DNA from: Actinomycetes bacterium
GTDB taxonomy: Bacteria; Actinomycetota; Acidimicrobiia; Acidimicrobiales; RAAP-2
NCBI GenBank assembly: GCA_021850345.1
Contig: JAJZMN010000160.1
Coordinates: forward strand, 1-6,789
DNA: 6,789 nucleotides
Direction of reading: 5' to 3'
Numbering within the stretch: the stretch's first letter is position 1; every line of letters starts with the position of its first letter. The translations under genes and the position numbers were made by a program. The notes beneath the pieces are model-generated. The model did no database searches, was not told the origin of the DNA, and saw only the letters and a program-made list of their open reading frames with translations. Below, in pieces: positions 1 through 6,650 of the stretch.

Positions 1-6
1 GAGCCA

Positions 7-34
7 TAATAAGCCTACATCCAAAATCGGTGGA
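7..34 (-). repeat. Left arm of the 28-bp imperfect inverted repeat flanking the VOC gene
   Basis: On the minus strand this reads TCCACCGATTTTGGATGTAG and then GCTTATTA, matching 518-545 at 23 of 28 positions. It contains the dyad TCCA-N7-TGGA (34-31 and 23-20). It lies 28 bases beyond the VOC stop. The outer side (positions 1-20) is distinctly AT-richer than the rest of the window, and similarity may continue to the window edge. Confidence 0.7.
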
Positions 35-62
35 TAAACCCCCGCCAACTCGACCTGGCTGA

Positions 63-476
63 CTACTGGCGCTTTTGGAGATCCACCGTCACACCGGTGA
101 CCGTCCCGGAGTCGTCGGTCACGTAGGTGCCATTGGACAAGTCGAGAACCACCAACGCGTTGCCGAAGGGGTCCTCGACAACGGCAACATGACCAACCGG
201 GATGTCGACTGGCTCGGCGACCACCCGGCCGCCATGGGCGCAGAACAGCTCAACGGCATCGGCAGCTGACTGCACCTTCCAATTCGGCTCGTATCGCTCT
301 CGGGTACTGAGCACGAGTTCGGTGGCGGAGCCGGGCAGTTCGAGACCGGCCTGGCCGACGTCGTCGTTGCGCCAACGCAAACGGTGGCCGAGGGCATCTC
401 GGTAGAAGGCAAGTCCGGCATCGAGGTCTGGCACGCGGACGGTCACTGCGTCCACGGAGTCAAGCAGGGGGCTCAT
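63..476 (-). CDS. VOC (glyoxalase/bleomycin-resistance fold) family protein
   Basis: A 137-residue single-domain protein of typical length for small VOC proteins. The fold signature is VTVRVPDLDAGLAFYRDALGHRL (residues 11-33) in the first beta-alpha-beta-beta-beta module, and VGHVAVVEDPFGNALVVLDLS (94-114) in the second, with the usual DPFGN turn. Such proteins dimerise and act as glyoxalases, dioxygenases, epimerases or drug binders; the substrate cannot be told here. In this fold the first metal ligand is normally a His two residues before VxVxD-type strand one; the matching residue here is Ala10, while Glu101 before DPFGN is kept. The metal site may be incomplete. The start ATG at 476 begins the domain directly (MSPLLDSVDAV); a GTG at 494 would add six residues and has no better ribosome-binding site. 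The stop is TAG, unlike the TGA of its neighbours, and the surrounding DNA is less GC-rich. It is flanked by inverted repeats. Confidence 0.85.
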   Translation of the reverse strand: MSPLLDSVDAVTVRVPDLDAGLAFYRDALGHRLRWRNDDVGQAGLELPGSATELVLSTRERYEPNWKVQSAADAVELFCAHGGRVVAEPVDIPVGHVAVVEDPFGNALVVLDLSNGTYVTDDSGTVTGVTVDLQKRQ

Positions 477-490
477 CCGCCCAGTATCGC

Positions 491-507
491 CCACCGACTT
501 TTGGATT
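491..507 (+). repeat. Third, partial copy of the VOC-flanking repeat
   Basis: CCACCGACTTTTGGATT matches the start of the copy at 518-545 with one extra T. It lies 28 bases from that copy in direct orientation and again pairs CCA with TGG across 8 bases. It sits just upstream of the VOC start codon, so it would be in the promoter or leader of that gene. Confidence 0.6.
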
Positions 508-517
508 CAACGGTTCT

Positions 518-545
518 TCCACCGACTTTGGACGTGGGCTTCTTC
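518..545 (+). repeat. Right arm of a 28-bp imperfect inverted repeat flanking the VOC gene
   Basis: This arm begins TCCACCGACTTTGGACGTGG and continues with GCTTCTTC. It matches the reverse complement of 7-34 at 23 of 28 positions without gaps; three of the five differences are transitions. It contains the internal dyad TCCA-N7-TGGA (518-521 and 529-532). It lies in the gap between the SDR gene and the VOC gene. Confidence 0.7.
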
Positions 546-596
546 GTCACTCTTTGTCGCCGGCTCGGACTTTCGCCCATCGGTGCAGCTTCCCGG

Positions 597-1289
597 TCAG
601 CGGAGAAGCCACCCGCCATCGACGAAGAGATCGACCCCGTTGACGCCGCCCGACTCGAGGAGGAACCTCGTCGCCTCTACGACTTCGGCCATCGTGACGA
701 GGCGGCCGATCGGGGTCCTCGACACGACGGCATCGAGTGGCTTGCCCTCCCAGTAGGGGCTGTCGCCCACGATGCCCGGATGGACGGCGTTCACCCTCAC
801 GGGCGCGAGCTCGCACGCCAGCGTGCGCACCATGCCCGACACCCCGCCGTTCACCGTGCTCACCGTCGTCGACCCTTCGTAGGGGCGTTCCTTCGCGAGG
901 CCACCGAAGAGCACGATCGACGCGTCGGCCGTGAAGCGCTTCGACAGCACATGGACGGCCTGCAGGTAGCCGACCAGCTTCAAGATGACGAGCCGCTGGG
1001 CGCTCAGCGTGTCGTAGTCGACCACACGGTTGACGTCTCGCTCGATGGCAGTGATCGCCAGCCGCTCGACAGAACCGACACCGTCGAGCGTGCGCGCGAT
1101 CGACTCGGGCGCGGCGAGATCGACACCGATCCCGGTCGTCGACCCGCCAATCTCGGACGCCACCCTCTCCGCCCGCGCCGCGTCGCGGCCGGAAATGACG
1201 ACGTCCCTTCCTTCCCGGGCGTACGAGGTGGCGAGCTCCTTCCCGATCCCGGCCGTCCCCCCGATGATCACCACCTGACCGCCGCTCAT
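597..1289 (-). CDS. Short-chain dehydrogenase/reductase homologue lacking the catalytic tetrad
   Basis: A 230-residue Rossmann-fold protein, near the usual 240-250 residues of classical SDRs. The dinucleotide-binding loop is good (VVIIGGTAGIGKELA, residues 7-20), with SGRD (33-36) after the second strand and VDL (57-59) at the adenine-binding position. The C-terminal half also fits, with ELAPVRVNAVHPGIV (160-174), GRLVTMAEVVEATRFLL and GVDLFVDGGW. The active site does not: aligned by spacing, the Ser position is Gly130 (LFGGLA), the Tyr is Val143 and the Lys is Asn147 (TTVSTVNGGVSG). The Asn of the fourth helix is Lys104, and the NNAG motif is replaced by ITAI (79-82). The fold and probable NAD(P) binding are therefore supported, but ordinary alcohol or ketone oxidoreduction is doubtful. 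It may be a non-catalytic binding protein or use other chemistry. The substrate is unknown. It is preceded by a perfect palindrome and a strong ribosome-binding site, so it is probably expressed from its own promoter. Confidence 0.85.
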   Translation of the reverse strand: MSGGQVVIIGGTAGIGKELATSYAREGRDVVISGRDAARAERVASEIGGSTTGIGVDLAAPESIARTLDGVGSVERLAITAIERDVNRVVDYDTLSAQRLVILKLVGYLQAVHVLSKRFTADASIVLFGGLAKERPYEGSTTVSTVNGGVSGMVRTLACELAPVRVNAVHPGIVGDSPYWEGKPLDAVVSRTPIGRLVTMAEVVEATRFLLESGGVNGVDLFVDGGWLLR

Positions 1290-1294
1290 CGTCG

Positions 1295-1300
1295 CTCCTC
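1295..1300 (-). promoter_or_regulatory. Ribosome-binding site of the SDR gene
   Basis: GAGGAG on the minus strand lies five bases before the ATG at 1289-1287. It selects this start (MSGGQVVIIGG) over an in-frame GTG or ATG-like start near 1352 that would add 21 residues and place the palindrome inside the coding region. Confidence 0.7.
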
Positions 1301-1307
1301 TCTCTCG

Positions 1308-1327
1308 CGACCGGTAGCTACCGGTCG
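1308..1327. promoter_or_regulatory. Perfect 20-bp palindrome, probable operator of the SDR gene
   Basis: CGACCGGTAGCTACCGGTCG is self-complementary over all 20 bases. Its inner edge lies 18 bases upstream of the SDR ATG and 7 bases before the GAGGAG ribosome-binding site. Its length, lack of spacer and position are what is expected of an operator for a dimeric repressor such as a TetR-family protein, which often control neighbouring SDR genes. The regulator is not in the window. A hairpin in the 5' leader RNA is the alternative reading. No convincing -10 or -35 box could be assigned. Confidence 0.55.
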
Positions 1328-1354
1328 AACGGACATCAACGGATACCACCATTT

Positions 1355-1370
1355 CCGAGCGCTGGCTCGG
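1355..1370. other. Short hairpin between ilvD and the SDR gene
   Basis: CCGAGC-GCTG-GCTCGG is a perfect 6-bp stem with a 4-base loop. On the minus strand it is followed by AAATGG, not a U-run, so it is not a standard intrinsic terminator. It sits between the tandem repeat after ilvD and the SDR leader, where transcript ends could be expected. In DNA this GC-rich such a stem can also occur by chance. Confidence 0.3.
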
Positions 1371-1410
1371 TCCAGGCGCTCAGCGACGCGCCCGAGGCTG
1401 TCTCGAGGGA

Positions 1411-1520
1411 GCGGGCTGACCACGGTCAGGGCTCGGTGACCACGGTCAGGGCTCGGTGACCACGGTCAGGCCTCGGTGACCACGGTCAGGGCTCGGTGAC
1501 CACGGTCAGGGCTCGGTGAC
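1411..1520. repeat. Five-copy 20-bp tandem repeat spanning the ilvD stop codon
   Basis: Five units with plus-strand sequence CACGGTCAGGGCTCGGTGAC occupy 1421-1440, 1441-1460, 1461-1480, 1481-1500 and 1501-1520. They are identical except for a G to C change at 1471. A degenerate half-unit (1411-1420) precedes them. The ilvD stop (1508-1506) and its last four sense codons lie in the final unit. Each junction forms the dyad TGACC-AC-GGTCA, giving five dyads (1417-1428, 1437-1448, 1457-1468, 1477-1488, 1497-1508) at an exact 20-bp period. In the ilvD mRNA the alternative pairing GGUCA-(8)-UGACC would give a row of small hairpins. The near-perfect identity indicates recent expansion or homogenisation. 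Confidence 0.95.
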
Positions 1521-3209
1521 CGCTCCCCGGTCCGCACCCGTCACGAGTCGGGCGTACTTGGCGAGAACACCCGAGGTGTAGCGGGGCGGGAAGGGCTTCA
1601 GCACCACGCGTCGGCGCGACAGCTCGTCGGCCGGCACGAGGAGGTCGACTCGATGCTCTTCGACGTCGATCCGCACGGGGTCCCCGTCCTCCACCAGTGC
1701 GATCGGCCCCCCGTCCACCGCCTCCGGAGCAACGTGGCCGATGCACAACCCGTGCGTGCCGCCCGAGAAGCGGCCGTCGGTGACCAGCGCGGAGTCGCTG
1801 CCGCGCCCGGCCCCTTTCATCGCCCCGGTGACGGCGAGCATCTCGCGCATCCCCGGGCCGCCCTTGGGCCCCTCGTAGCGGATGACGACGACGGATCCGG
1901 GTTGGATGGAACCGGCGAGGATGGCGTCGAGGGCGGCCTGCTCACCGTCGAAGACGCGAGCAGTCCCCTCGAACGTCATCTGGTCGATCCCCGCGACCTT
2001 CACGACGGCGCCGCTGGGGGCGAGCGAGCCTCGGAGCACCGCGAGCCCTCCTTGGGCGTGGATCGGGTCCGTGAGCGGCCGTACGACCGTGCCGTCTGGT
2101 GCCGGCGGCGAGAGGGCAGCGAGGTTCTCGGCGACGGTCTTCCCGGTCACGGTCAGGCAATCGCCGTGGAGGAGGCCTGCGTCGAGCAGTTCACGCATCA
2201 CCGTTGGCACACCGCCGACACGGTCGATGTCGACCATGTGGAACCGGCCGTGTGGCTTCGTGTCCGCGAGGTGCGGCACCCGGGCGGCGACCCGGTTGAA
2301 GTCCTCCAGCTCGAGGTCGACGCGGGCCTCGTGGGCGATGGCCATGAGGTGAAGCACGGCGTTCGTGGACCCGCCAAGCGCCATCACCACCGCGATCGCG
2401 TTCTCGAAGGACTCCTTGGTCATGATCTGGCGCGGGCGGATGCCGTGCTCCAAGAGCGCGATGACGGCACGGCCGGAGTCGTAGGCGAACTGGTCCCGCC
2501 TGCCGTCGACGGCCGGCACCGACGCGCTTCCCGGGAGCGACATGCCGAGCGCCTCGGCGACTGAGGCCATCGTGTTCGCGGTAAACATCCCGGCGCACGA
2601 ACCCTCGGTCGGGCACGCGTGGCGCTCGATCAGCGCGAGCTCCTCGTCGCTCAGCGCCTCGACCGCGTGCGCGCCGACCGCCTCGAACACGCTCACGATG
2701 TCGAGCGAACGGTCGTCGAGGTGGCCGGGCAGGATGGTCCCGCCGTAGAGGAAGACGGAGGGCAGGTTCACGCGGGCGGCCGCCATGAGCATGCCGGGGA
2801 GCGACTTGTCGCATCCCGCAAAGGTGACGAGCGCGTCGAAGCGCTCGGCATGCATCATCGTCTCGATCGAGTCGCAGATGATCTCGCGGCTGACCAACGA
2901 CGCCCGCATGCCCTCGTGTCCCATCGAGATCCCGTCGGAGACCGCGATGGTGACGAACTCGAAGGGGAACCCGCCGGCGGCGCGGACGCCGTCCTTCGCA
3001 CGCTTTGCGAGGCGGTCGAGAGGGAGGTTGCACGGGGTCACCTCGTTCCAGCTCGACGCCACCCCCACCTGCGGCTTGTCCCAGTCGTCGTCGGTCATAC
3101 CCACCGCGCGCAACATGGCACGTGCCGGTGCGCGAGTCGGGCCCTCCGTCACCTCGTAGCTACGCGGCTTCAGTCCTGGCCGCTCGGCGGCTTCGCTCGG
3201 GTTCGTCAC
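1506..3209 (-). CDS. ilvD: Dihydroxyacid dehydratase (IlvD/Edd family)
   Basis: A 567-residue protein, matching the usual 550-575 residues. It dehydrates 2,3-dihydroxy-3-methylbutanoate and -pentanoate to the 2-oxo acids, the penultimate step of valine and isoleucine synthesis that also feeds leucine and pantothenate. Three cysteines expected to hold the Fe-S cluster are visible: Cys60 ([10 protein letters not shown]), Cys133 ([11 protein letters not shown]) and Cys205 ([15 protein letters not shown]); this pattern fits the dehydratase rather than a sugar-acid dehydratase with a lost cluster. Asp92 ([13 protein letters not shown]), Asp134, Lys135 and Glu456 (GGPGMREML) are the likely metal-site residues, and Ser482 ([11 protein letters not shown]) the catalytic serine. 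The start is GTG at 3209, giving [24 protein letters not shown]; an in-frame extension to 3446 exists but overlaps gatB and reads through a repeat. The last codons (VTEP and stop) lie in a 20-bp tandem repeat. It is 80 bases from gatB and probably co-transcribed with it. Confidence 0.96.
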   Translation of the reverse strand: MTNPSEAAERPGLKPRSYEVTEGPTRAPARAMLRAVGMTDDDWDKPQVGVASSWNEVTPCNLPLDRLAKRAKDGVRAAGGFPFEFVTIAVSDGISMGHEGMRASLVSREIICDSIETMMHAERFDALVTFAGCDKSLPGMLMAAARVNLPSVFLYGGTILPGHLDDRSLDIVSVFEAVGAHAVEALSDEELALIERHACPTEGSCAGMFTANTMASVAEALGMSLPGSASVPAVDGRRDQFAYDSGRAVIALLEHGIRPRQIMTKESFENAIAVVMALGGSTNAVLHLMAIAHEARVDLELEDFNRVAARVPHLADTKPHGRFHMVDIDRVGGVPTVMRELLDAGLLHGDCLTVTGKTVAENLAALSPPAPDGTVVRPLTDPIHAQGGLAVLRGSLAPSGAVVKVAGIDQMTFEGTARVFDGEQAALDAILAGSIQPGSVVVIRYEGPKGGPGMREMLAVTGAMKGAGRGSDSALVTDGRFSGGTHGLCIGHVAPEAVDGGPIALVEDGDPVRIDVEEHRVDLLVPADELSRRRVVLKPFPPRYTSGVLAKYARLVTGADRGAVTEP

Positions 3210-3218
3210 TGCTGGACG

Positions 3219-3223
3219 CTCCT
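3219..3223 (-). promoter_or_regulatory. Ribosome-binding site of ilvD
   Basis: AGGAG on the minus strand lies nine bases upstream of the GTG at 3209-3207, directly continuing the GAGGAYC array. It supports the GTG as the ilvD start over the much longer in-frame extension to 3446. That extension would overlap gatB by more than 150 bases and translate the repeat array. Confidence 0.6.
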
Positions 3224-3291
3224 CATCCTCGATCCTCGATCCTCGATCCTCGGTCCTCGGTCCGGTCCTCGGTCCTCGATCCTCGATCCTC
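3224..3291. repeat. Heptamer tandem array (GAGGAYC) between gatB and ilvD
   Basis: On the coding (minus) strand the array has eight GAGGATC or GAGGACC heptamers, interrupted after the fourth by a 5-base GGACC (3263-3259). It ends with GAGGATG, which merges into the ilvD Shine-Dalgarno AGGAG. Reading from gatB, the variable base runs T,T,C,C,(C),C,T,T,T, a roughly mirror-like arrangement. The first unit overlaps the last two bases of the gatB stop codon. Every unit contains GAGGA, which is complementary to the anti-Shine-Dalgarno end of 16S rRNA. Because seven is not a multiple of three, each added unit shifts frame, which argues against a coding role. Confidence 0.93.
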
Positions 3292-4783
3292 ACTTCTCGT
3301 TCGCGCTCCCAGCTCCTCGATCGTCCCGGAGGCGACGGAGCTCGGCCGCGATCGCCTTTCCGTCGGCCTTTCCGCCCGTCGCCCGCATCACCTGGCCCGT
3401 GAAGAAGCCGGCAAGCTTGTCCTCCCCCGCGCGGAAGCGGGACCACTCCTCGGGGTTGGCTTCGACGGCCTCACGCACGACGGCGGTAAGCGAGCTCTCC
3501 GAGAGCGATTCGAACCCCTTCTCCGCAGCGATCGCCGCTGGATCGCCGCCACCGGCCGCCAGGAGCTCCGCGAGCACCGCCTTCGACTGGGTCGCCGTGA
3601 GGGCGCGCTGCGCCTCCATCTCCACAACCGCACCGAAGGCTGCGGGATCGAGCGCGAGCGCCGCTTCGAGATCGGCGGCCAACTCGTTGGCGGCGCGCAC
3701 GAGCGCCAGCTCGATCGGCGCGCCCTGCGCCGTGGCTGCGACCACGAGGTCGTCCAACCCTTGCCCGACGAGCACGCGGATCTGCTCGACCTGCTGAGGC
3801 GTCGGCGTGCCTTCGAGGAGCTGAGCGAGCCGTTGGCGCCGAGCGGACGGCAACAGCCCGATCGCTGCAGCTGCAAGGGCCTGCCACTCGGCATCGGGCG
3901 CGAGCGGGACCAGGTCGGGCTCGGGGAAGTAGCGGTAGTCGAAGGCCTCTTCCTTCGACCGGAGCGGCACCGTGCGCCCGGCGTTCTCGTCCCAGTGCCG
4001 CGTCTCTTGGACGACGATCCCTGTCGCTTCCAGCAGCGCCACCTGGCGTGCCGCCTCGTGCTCGATGGCACGTCCGAGCGATCGGATGGAGTTGAGGTTC
4101 TTGATCTCACAGCGCGTACCGAGCTCCTCCGTCCCGGCCCGCCGGACCGAGACATTGGCGTCGACCCGGAGCGATCCCTCCTCCATCCGTCCATCGGACG
4201 CGCCCGTCGCCACCAGCACCGCGCGCAGCTCTGTCACGTACAGGCGCGCCTGGGCGGCAGACCGGATGTCCGGCTCGCTCACGATCTCGACGAGCGGCAC
4301 GCCGGCTCGGTTGTAGTCGACGAGCGCGTACTCGGCGGCATGGATGCGACCGGTCTCGCCCTGATGCATCGTCTTGCCGGTGTCCTCTTCGAGATGCGCG
4401 CGCACGATGCCGACTCGGCTGCCGTCGGGCAGGTCGAGGCCACCACCGACATTGATCGGCTCGTCGTACTGACTGATCTGGTAGTCCTTGGGCATGTCCG
4501 GATAGAAGTAGTTCTTCCGGTGGAACACCGACGGCCGGACCTCGCAGTGGAGCGCCGCTCCGATACGCATTGCGAGCTCGACGGCGTTCTCGTTGAGGAC
4601 GGGCAGCGAGCCCGGTAGGCCGAGGCAGACCGGGCACACGTTGGTGTTCGGATCATCGCCGAACGCGTTCTTGCAGCTGCAGAAAAGCTTCGTGCGCGTC
4701 TTGAGCTCGCAGTGGACCTCCAGTCCGACGACCGTCTCCCAAGCCGCGTCCGGCCCCGCAGCGTTGGTGTGGGTTGCGCTCAT
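3290..4783 (-). CDS. gatB: Aspartyl/glutamyl-tRNA amidotransferase subunit B
   Basis: A 497-residue protein of typical family length. GatB binds the mischarged tRNA, phosphorylates the side-chain carboxylate with ATP and transfers ammonia supplied by GatA. The N-terminal catalytic (cradle) domain begins at [13 protein letters not shown] (residues 15-27). A zinc site of the four-cysteine type is formed by Cys35, Cys37, Cys50 and Cys53 (FCSCKNAF...[11 protein letters not shown]). Further hallmarks are [20 protein letters not shown] (88-107), HLEEDTGK (130-137), [17 protein letters not shown] (156-172), [14 protein letters not shown] (201-214) and EIKNLNS (226-232). The C-terminal half carries the helical and YqeY-like tail domain that contacts the tRNA elbow, ending with [19 protein letters not shown]. 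The ATG start overlaps the gatA stop by one base (TGATG), with AGGGGG about six bases before it. The TGA stop abuts a heptamer repeat array leading to ilvD. Confidence 0.97.
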   Translation of the reverse strand: MSATHTNAAGPDAAWETVVGLEVHCELKTRTKLFCSCKNAFGDDPNTNVCPVCLGLPGSLPVLNENAVELAMRIGAALHCEVRPSVFHRKNYFYPDMPKDYQISQYDEPINVGGGLDLPDGSRVGIVRAHLEEDTGKTMHQGETGRIHAAEYALVDYNRAGVPLVEIVSEPDIRSAAQARLYVTELRAVLVATGASDGRMEEGSLRVDANVSVRRAGTEELGTRCEIKNLNSIRSLGRAIEHEAARQVALLEATGIVVQETRHWDENAGRTVPLRSKEEAFDYRYFPEPDLVPLAPDAEWQALAAAAIGLLPSARRQRLAQLLEGTPTPQQVEQIRVLVGQGLDDLVVAATAQGAPIELALVRAANELAADLEAALALDPAAFGAVVEMEAQRALTATQSKAVLAELLAAGGGDPAAIAAEKGFESLSESSLTAVVREAVEANPEEWSRFRAGEDKLAGFFTGQVMRATGGKADGKAIAAELRRLRDDRGAGSANEK

Positions 4784-6300
4784 CACCGCCCCCTGTCGCC
4801 TTCCCGCGCCACCTCGCCGGCGGGCGACCGCCCGTCGCGCGGGACCCAACCCCGGCCTGCCGCCGCTCGCTCGAGCGCCGCCGCGACCTGAAACATCCGC
4901 GCTTCGCACAGCGCGGGCGCGAGCACCTGGACGCCGACGGGAAGCCCGTCCTCCCCCGCGCCGAACGGCACGCTGATGGCGGGGTGCCCCGAGAGGTTGG
5001 ACGGGATCGTGCAGACGTCGGACATGTACATCGCCAGCGGATCGGCGGTCCGCTCGCCGATGGCGAAGGCGGTCGTCGGGGCGGTGGCTCCGAGCAGCAC
5101 GTCGAACCGCTCGTACGCTCGGTCGAACGCGCGGATCATCAAGGTCCGCACCCGCTGGGCCTTCCCGTAGTACGCGTCGTAGTACCCGGCGGACAGGGCG
5201 TAGGTGCCGAGCATGATGCGTCGCTTGACCTCGGCCCCGAACCCTGCCGTCCGCGTCGCCGTGTTCATTGCCGACACGTCCGCGCCGCCCACCCGGAGCC
5301 CGTAGCGGACGCCGTCGTACCGGGCGAGGTTCGACGATGCCTCGGCCGGCGCGATCAGGTAGTAGGCCGAGAGCCCGAACCGCATCTCGGGGACCGCGAC
5401 CTCCTCGACCAGGGCGCCCGCCTTGGCAAGGTCGTCTGCCGCCTCGCGGACCCGGCGCGCCACGTCGGAGGCGGTGTCGTCGACGAGCTCGTGGACCACA
5501 CCGACGCGCAGTCCGTCGACGCCGGCGTCGAGAGACCGGACGAGCTGAGGCGCGGGCCGGTCGAGGGACGTGCTGTCGAGCGGATCGTGCCCGGCGATCA
5601 CTTCGAGGAGGAGCGCCGCGTCCTCGACCGATCGCGCGAAGGGGCCGATCTGATCGAGGGAGCTCGCAAACGCGATCAGCCCGTAGCGGGACACGAGGCC
5701 ATACGTCGGCTTCATCCCGACCGTCCCGCAGAGCGCGGCGGGCTGGCGCACGGACCCCCCCGTGTCGGAGCCGAGCCCCAGCGGGACGAGTCCAGCCCCG
5801 ACAGCCGCAGCGGACCCGCCCGAGGAGCCTCCCGGGACCCGCGTGGGGTCCATCGGGTGGCGGGTCGGTCCCTTGCAGGAGTTCTCCGTCGACGAGCCCA
5901 TGGCGAACTCGTCGAGGTTGGTCTTGCCGACGACGACCGCTCCCGCGTCGCGCAGACGCCTCACGACGGTCGCGTCGTACGGTGGCCGCCAACCCTCGAG
6001 GATCCTCGACGCACAGGTCGTCGGGATCCCCCGGGTGCACAGGTTGTCCTTCAGCGCGATCGGCACGCCGGCGAGCGGCCCGGGATCGCGACCCGCTCGC
6101 ACGACCTCGTCCACCGCGTCGGCGGTTGCTCGGGCCTCGTCGGCGGGCACATGCAGAAATGCGTGGAGCTGAGGGTCTCGCGCAGCGATCGCCGCGAGCG
6201 TGGCGTCCACGACTGACCGCGCGGTCCGACGGCCGCTTCGGACCGCGTCGGCGATGTCCATCGCGCGCTCGGTGGCCACCGGTCTGAGGTCGTCGCTCAC
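4783..6300 (-). CDS. gatA: Aspartyl/glutamyl-tRNA amidotransferase subunit A (amidase subunit)
   Basis: A 505-residue amidase-signature protein of normal family length. GatA hydrolyses glutamine and releases ammonia, which passes to GatB for amidation of Glu-tRNA(Gln) or Asp-tRNA(Asn). The Ser-cisSer-Lys catalytic residues are all present with the family spacing: Lys84 in VPIALKDNL, Ser159 in [15 protein letters not shown] and Ser183 in [12 protein letters not shown]. Other hallmarks are [18 protein letters not shown] (residues 125-141), typical of true GatA rather than general amidases, and [26 protein letters not shown] (195-220). The start is GTG at 6300, overlapping the gatC stop and preceded by GGGAGG four to five bases upstream. 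Its TGA (4785-4783) shares one base with the gatB ATG. Mycobacteria have an unrelated gene between gatA and gatB; here they are adjacent. No frameshift or missing residue is seen. Confidence 0.97.
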   Translation of the reverse strand: MSDDLRPVATERAMDIADAVRSGRRTARSVVDATLAAIAARDPQLHAFLHVPADEARATADAVDEVVRAGRDPGPLAGVPIALKDNLCTRGIPTTCASRILEGWRPPYDATVVRRLRDAGAVVVGKTNLDEFAMGSSTENSCKGPTRHPMDPTRVPGGSSGGSAAAVGAGLVPLGLGSDTGGSVRQPAALCGTVGMKPTYGLVSRYGLIAFASSLDQIGPFARSVEDAALLLEVIAGHDPLDSTSLDRPAPQLVRSLDAGVDGLRVGVVHELVDDTASDVARRVREAADDLAKAGALVEEVAVPEMRFGLSAYYLIAPAEASSNLARYDGVRYGLRVGGADVSAMNTATRTAGFGAEVKRRIMLGTYALSAGYYDAYYGKAQRVRTLMIRAFDRAYERFDVLLGATAPTTAFAIGERTADPLAMYMSDVCTIPSNLSGHPAISVPFGAGEDGLPVGVQVLAPALCEARMFQVAAALERAAAGRGWVPRDGRSPAGEVAREGDRGR

Positions 6301-6626
6301 GGGGCCTCCCCCACGATCCTCGGCACCTTGAACCTCCCGTCCTCGACCTCGGGCGCCGCGGCAAGGACCTCTTCCCGGTCGACTCCCGGGGCGGGTTCGT
6401 CGGGGCGCAGCACGTTTCGGACCGGGAGCGGGTGGGCCGTGGGCGGCACGTCCGCCACGTCGAGCGCGGCGACGTCCCGGGCGTGGTCGATCACCCGGGC
6501 AAGCTGGCCGGTGAACGTGTCGAGCTCCTCTTCGGTCAATGCGAGGCGTGCGAGCCCGGCCACGTGGGCGACATCCTCGCGGCTCAGCGACCTCGGTGCG
6601 CCGATGTCCTCTCCTGTCCGGGTCAT
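6297..6626 (-). CDS. gatC: Aspartyl/glutamyl-tRNA amidotransferase subunit C
   Basis: A 109-residue protein, slightly longer than the usual 95-100 residues of GatC because of a short N-terminal tail ([12 protein letters not shown]). The family core is clear: [20 protein letters not shown], then an acidic helix with [10 protein letters not shown], the [19 protein letters not shown] segment, and a C-terminal FKVPRIV motif. GatC is a small belt-like subunit that wraps around GatA and GatB and stabilises the heterotrimer; it has no active site. The start chosen is ATG at 6626, supported by AGGAG five bases upstream; a GTG at 6632 would add two residues but leaves no room for the Shine-Dalgarno. 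Its stop overlaps the gatA start by four bases (GTGA, 6300-6297), implying translational coupling and balanced subunit production. It is the first gene of gatC-gatA-gatB. A tandem-repeat array lies directly upstream. Confidence 0.95.
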   Translation of the reverse strand: MTRTGEDIGAPRSLSREDVAHVAGLARLALTEEELDTFTGQLARVIDHARDVAALDVADVPPTAHPLPVRNVLRPDEPAPGVDREEVLAAAPEVEDGRFKVPRIVGEAP

Positions 6627-6631
6627 GTCCA

Positions 6632-6636
6632 CTCCT
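6632..6636 (-). promoter_or_regulatory. Ribosome-binding site of gatC
   Basis: AGGAG on the minus strand sits 5 bases before the ATG at 6626-6624. It overlaps the alternative GTG at 6632-6630, which would have no spacing at all. This makes the ATG the better start. The same AGGAG plus 5-base spacing is used by the SDR gene. Confidence 0.65.
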
Positions 6637-6650
6637 GAGATTCCCGTGTG

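Noticed and set aside
1..62. AT-rich left edge considered as a dif or phage attachment site
   Set aside because: It does not show a recognisable dif half-site arrangement and no integrase or tRNA end is visible. It is better described as one arm of the inverted repeat.
489..539. GCCCAC...GTGGGC inverted repeat with a 39-base loop, considered as a terminator or attC-like site
   Set aside because: The arms are only 6 bp with a long unpaired loop, there is no U-run, and the conserved ends of integron attC sites are absent. The repeat copies within it explain the similarity better.
384..1439. Long open frame of 351 codons on the plus strand
   Set aside because: It is antisense to the SDR and VOC genes, rich in Arg/His/Asp as expected from high-GC shadow frames, and shows no recognisable domain.
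2148..2157. CACGGTCAGG, identical to half of the 20-bp repeat, inside ilvD
   Set aside because: It is a single occurrence encoding the conserved LTVTG segment, without dyad context or tandem copies. Chance is sufficient.
3210..3446. N-terminal extension of ilvD by 79 codons
   Set aside because: It overlaps the gatB 3' end in another frame, translates the heptamer array into [13 protein letters not shown] low-complexity sequence, and has no family similarity. The GTG at 3209 gives the normal length and has a ribosome-binding site.
3005..4618. Long plus-strand open frame of 537 codons opposite gatB
   Set aside because: It is a shadow of gatB in high-GC DNA. It crosses the heptamer array and the ilvD 5' end and has no protein-family features.
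5996..6009. Perfect 14-bp palindrome TCGAGGATCCTCGA, sharing sequence with the heptamer array
   Set aside because: It lies inside gatA and encodes the conserved SRILEG segment, so the palindrome follows from codon choice in a conserved stretch.
4774..6216. Long plus-strand open frame of 480 codons opposite gatA
   Set aside because: It is antisense to gatA, whose motifs are intact. The composition is typical of a shadow frame and no ribosome-binding site or domain is evident.
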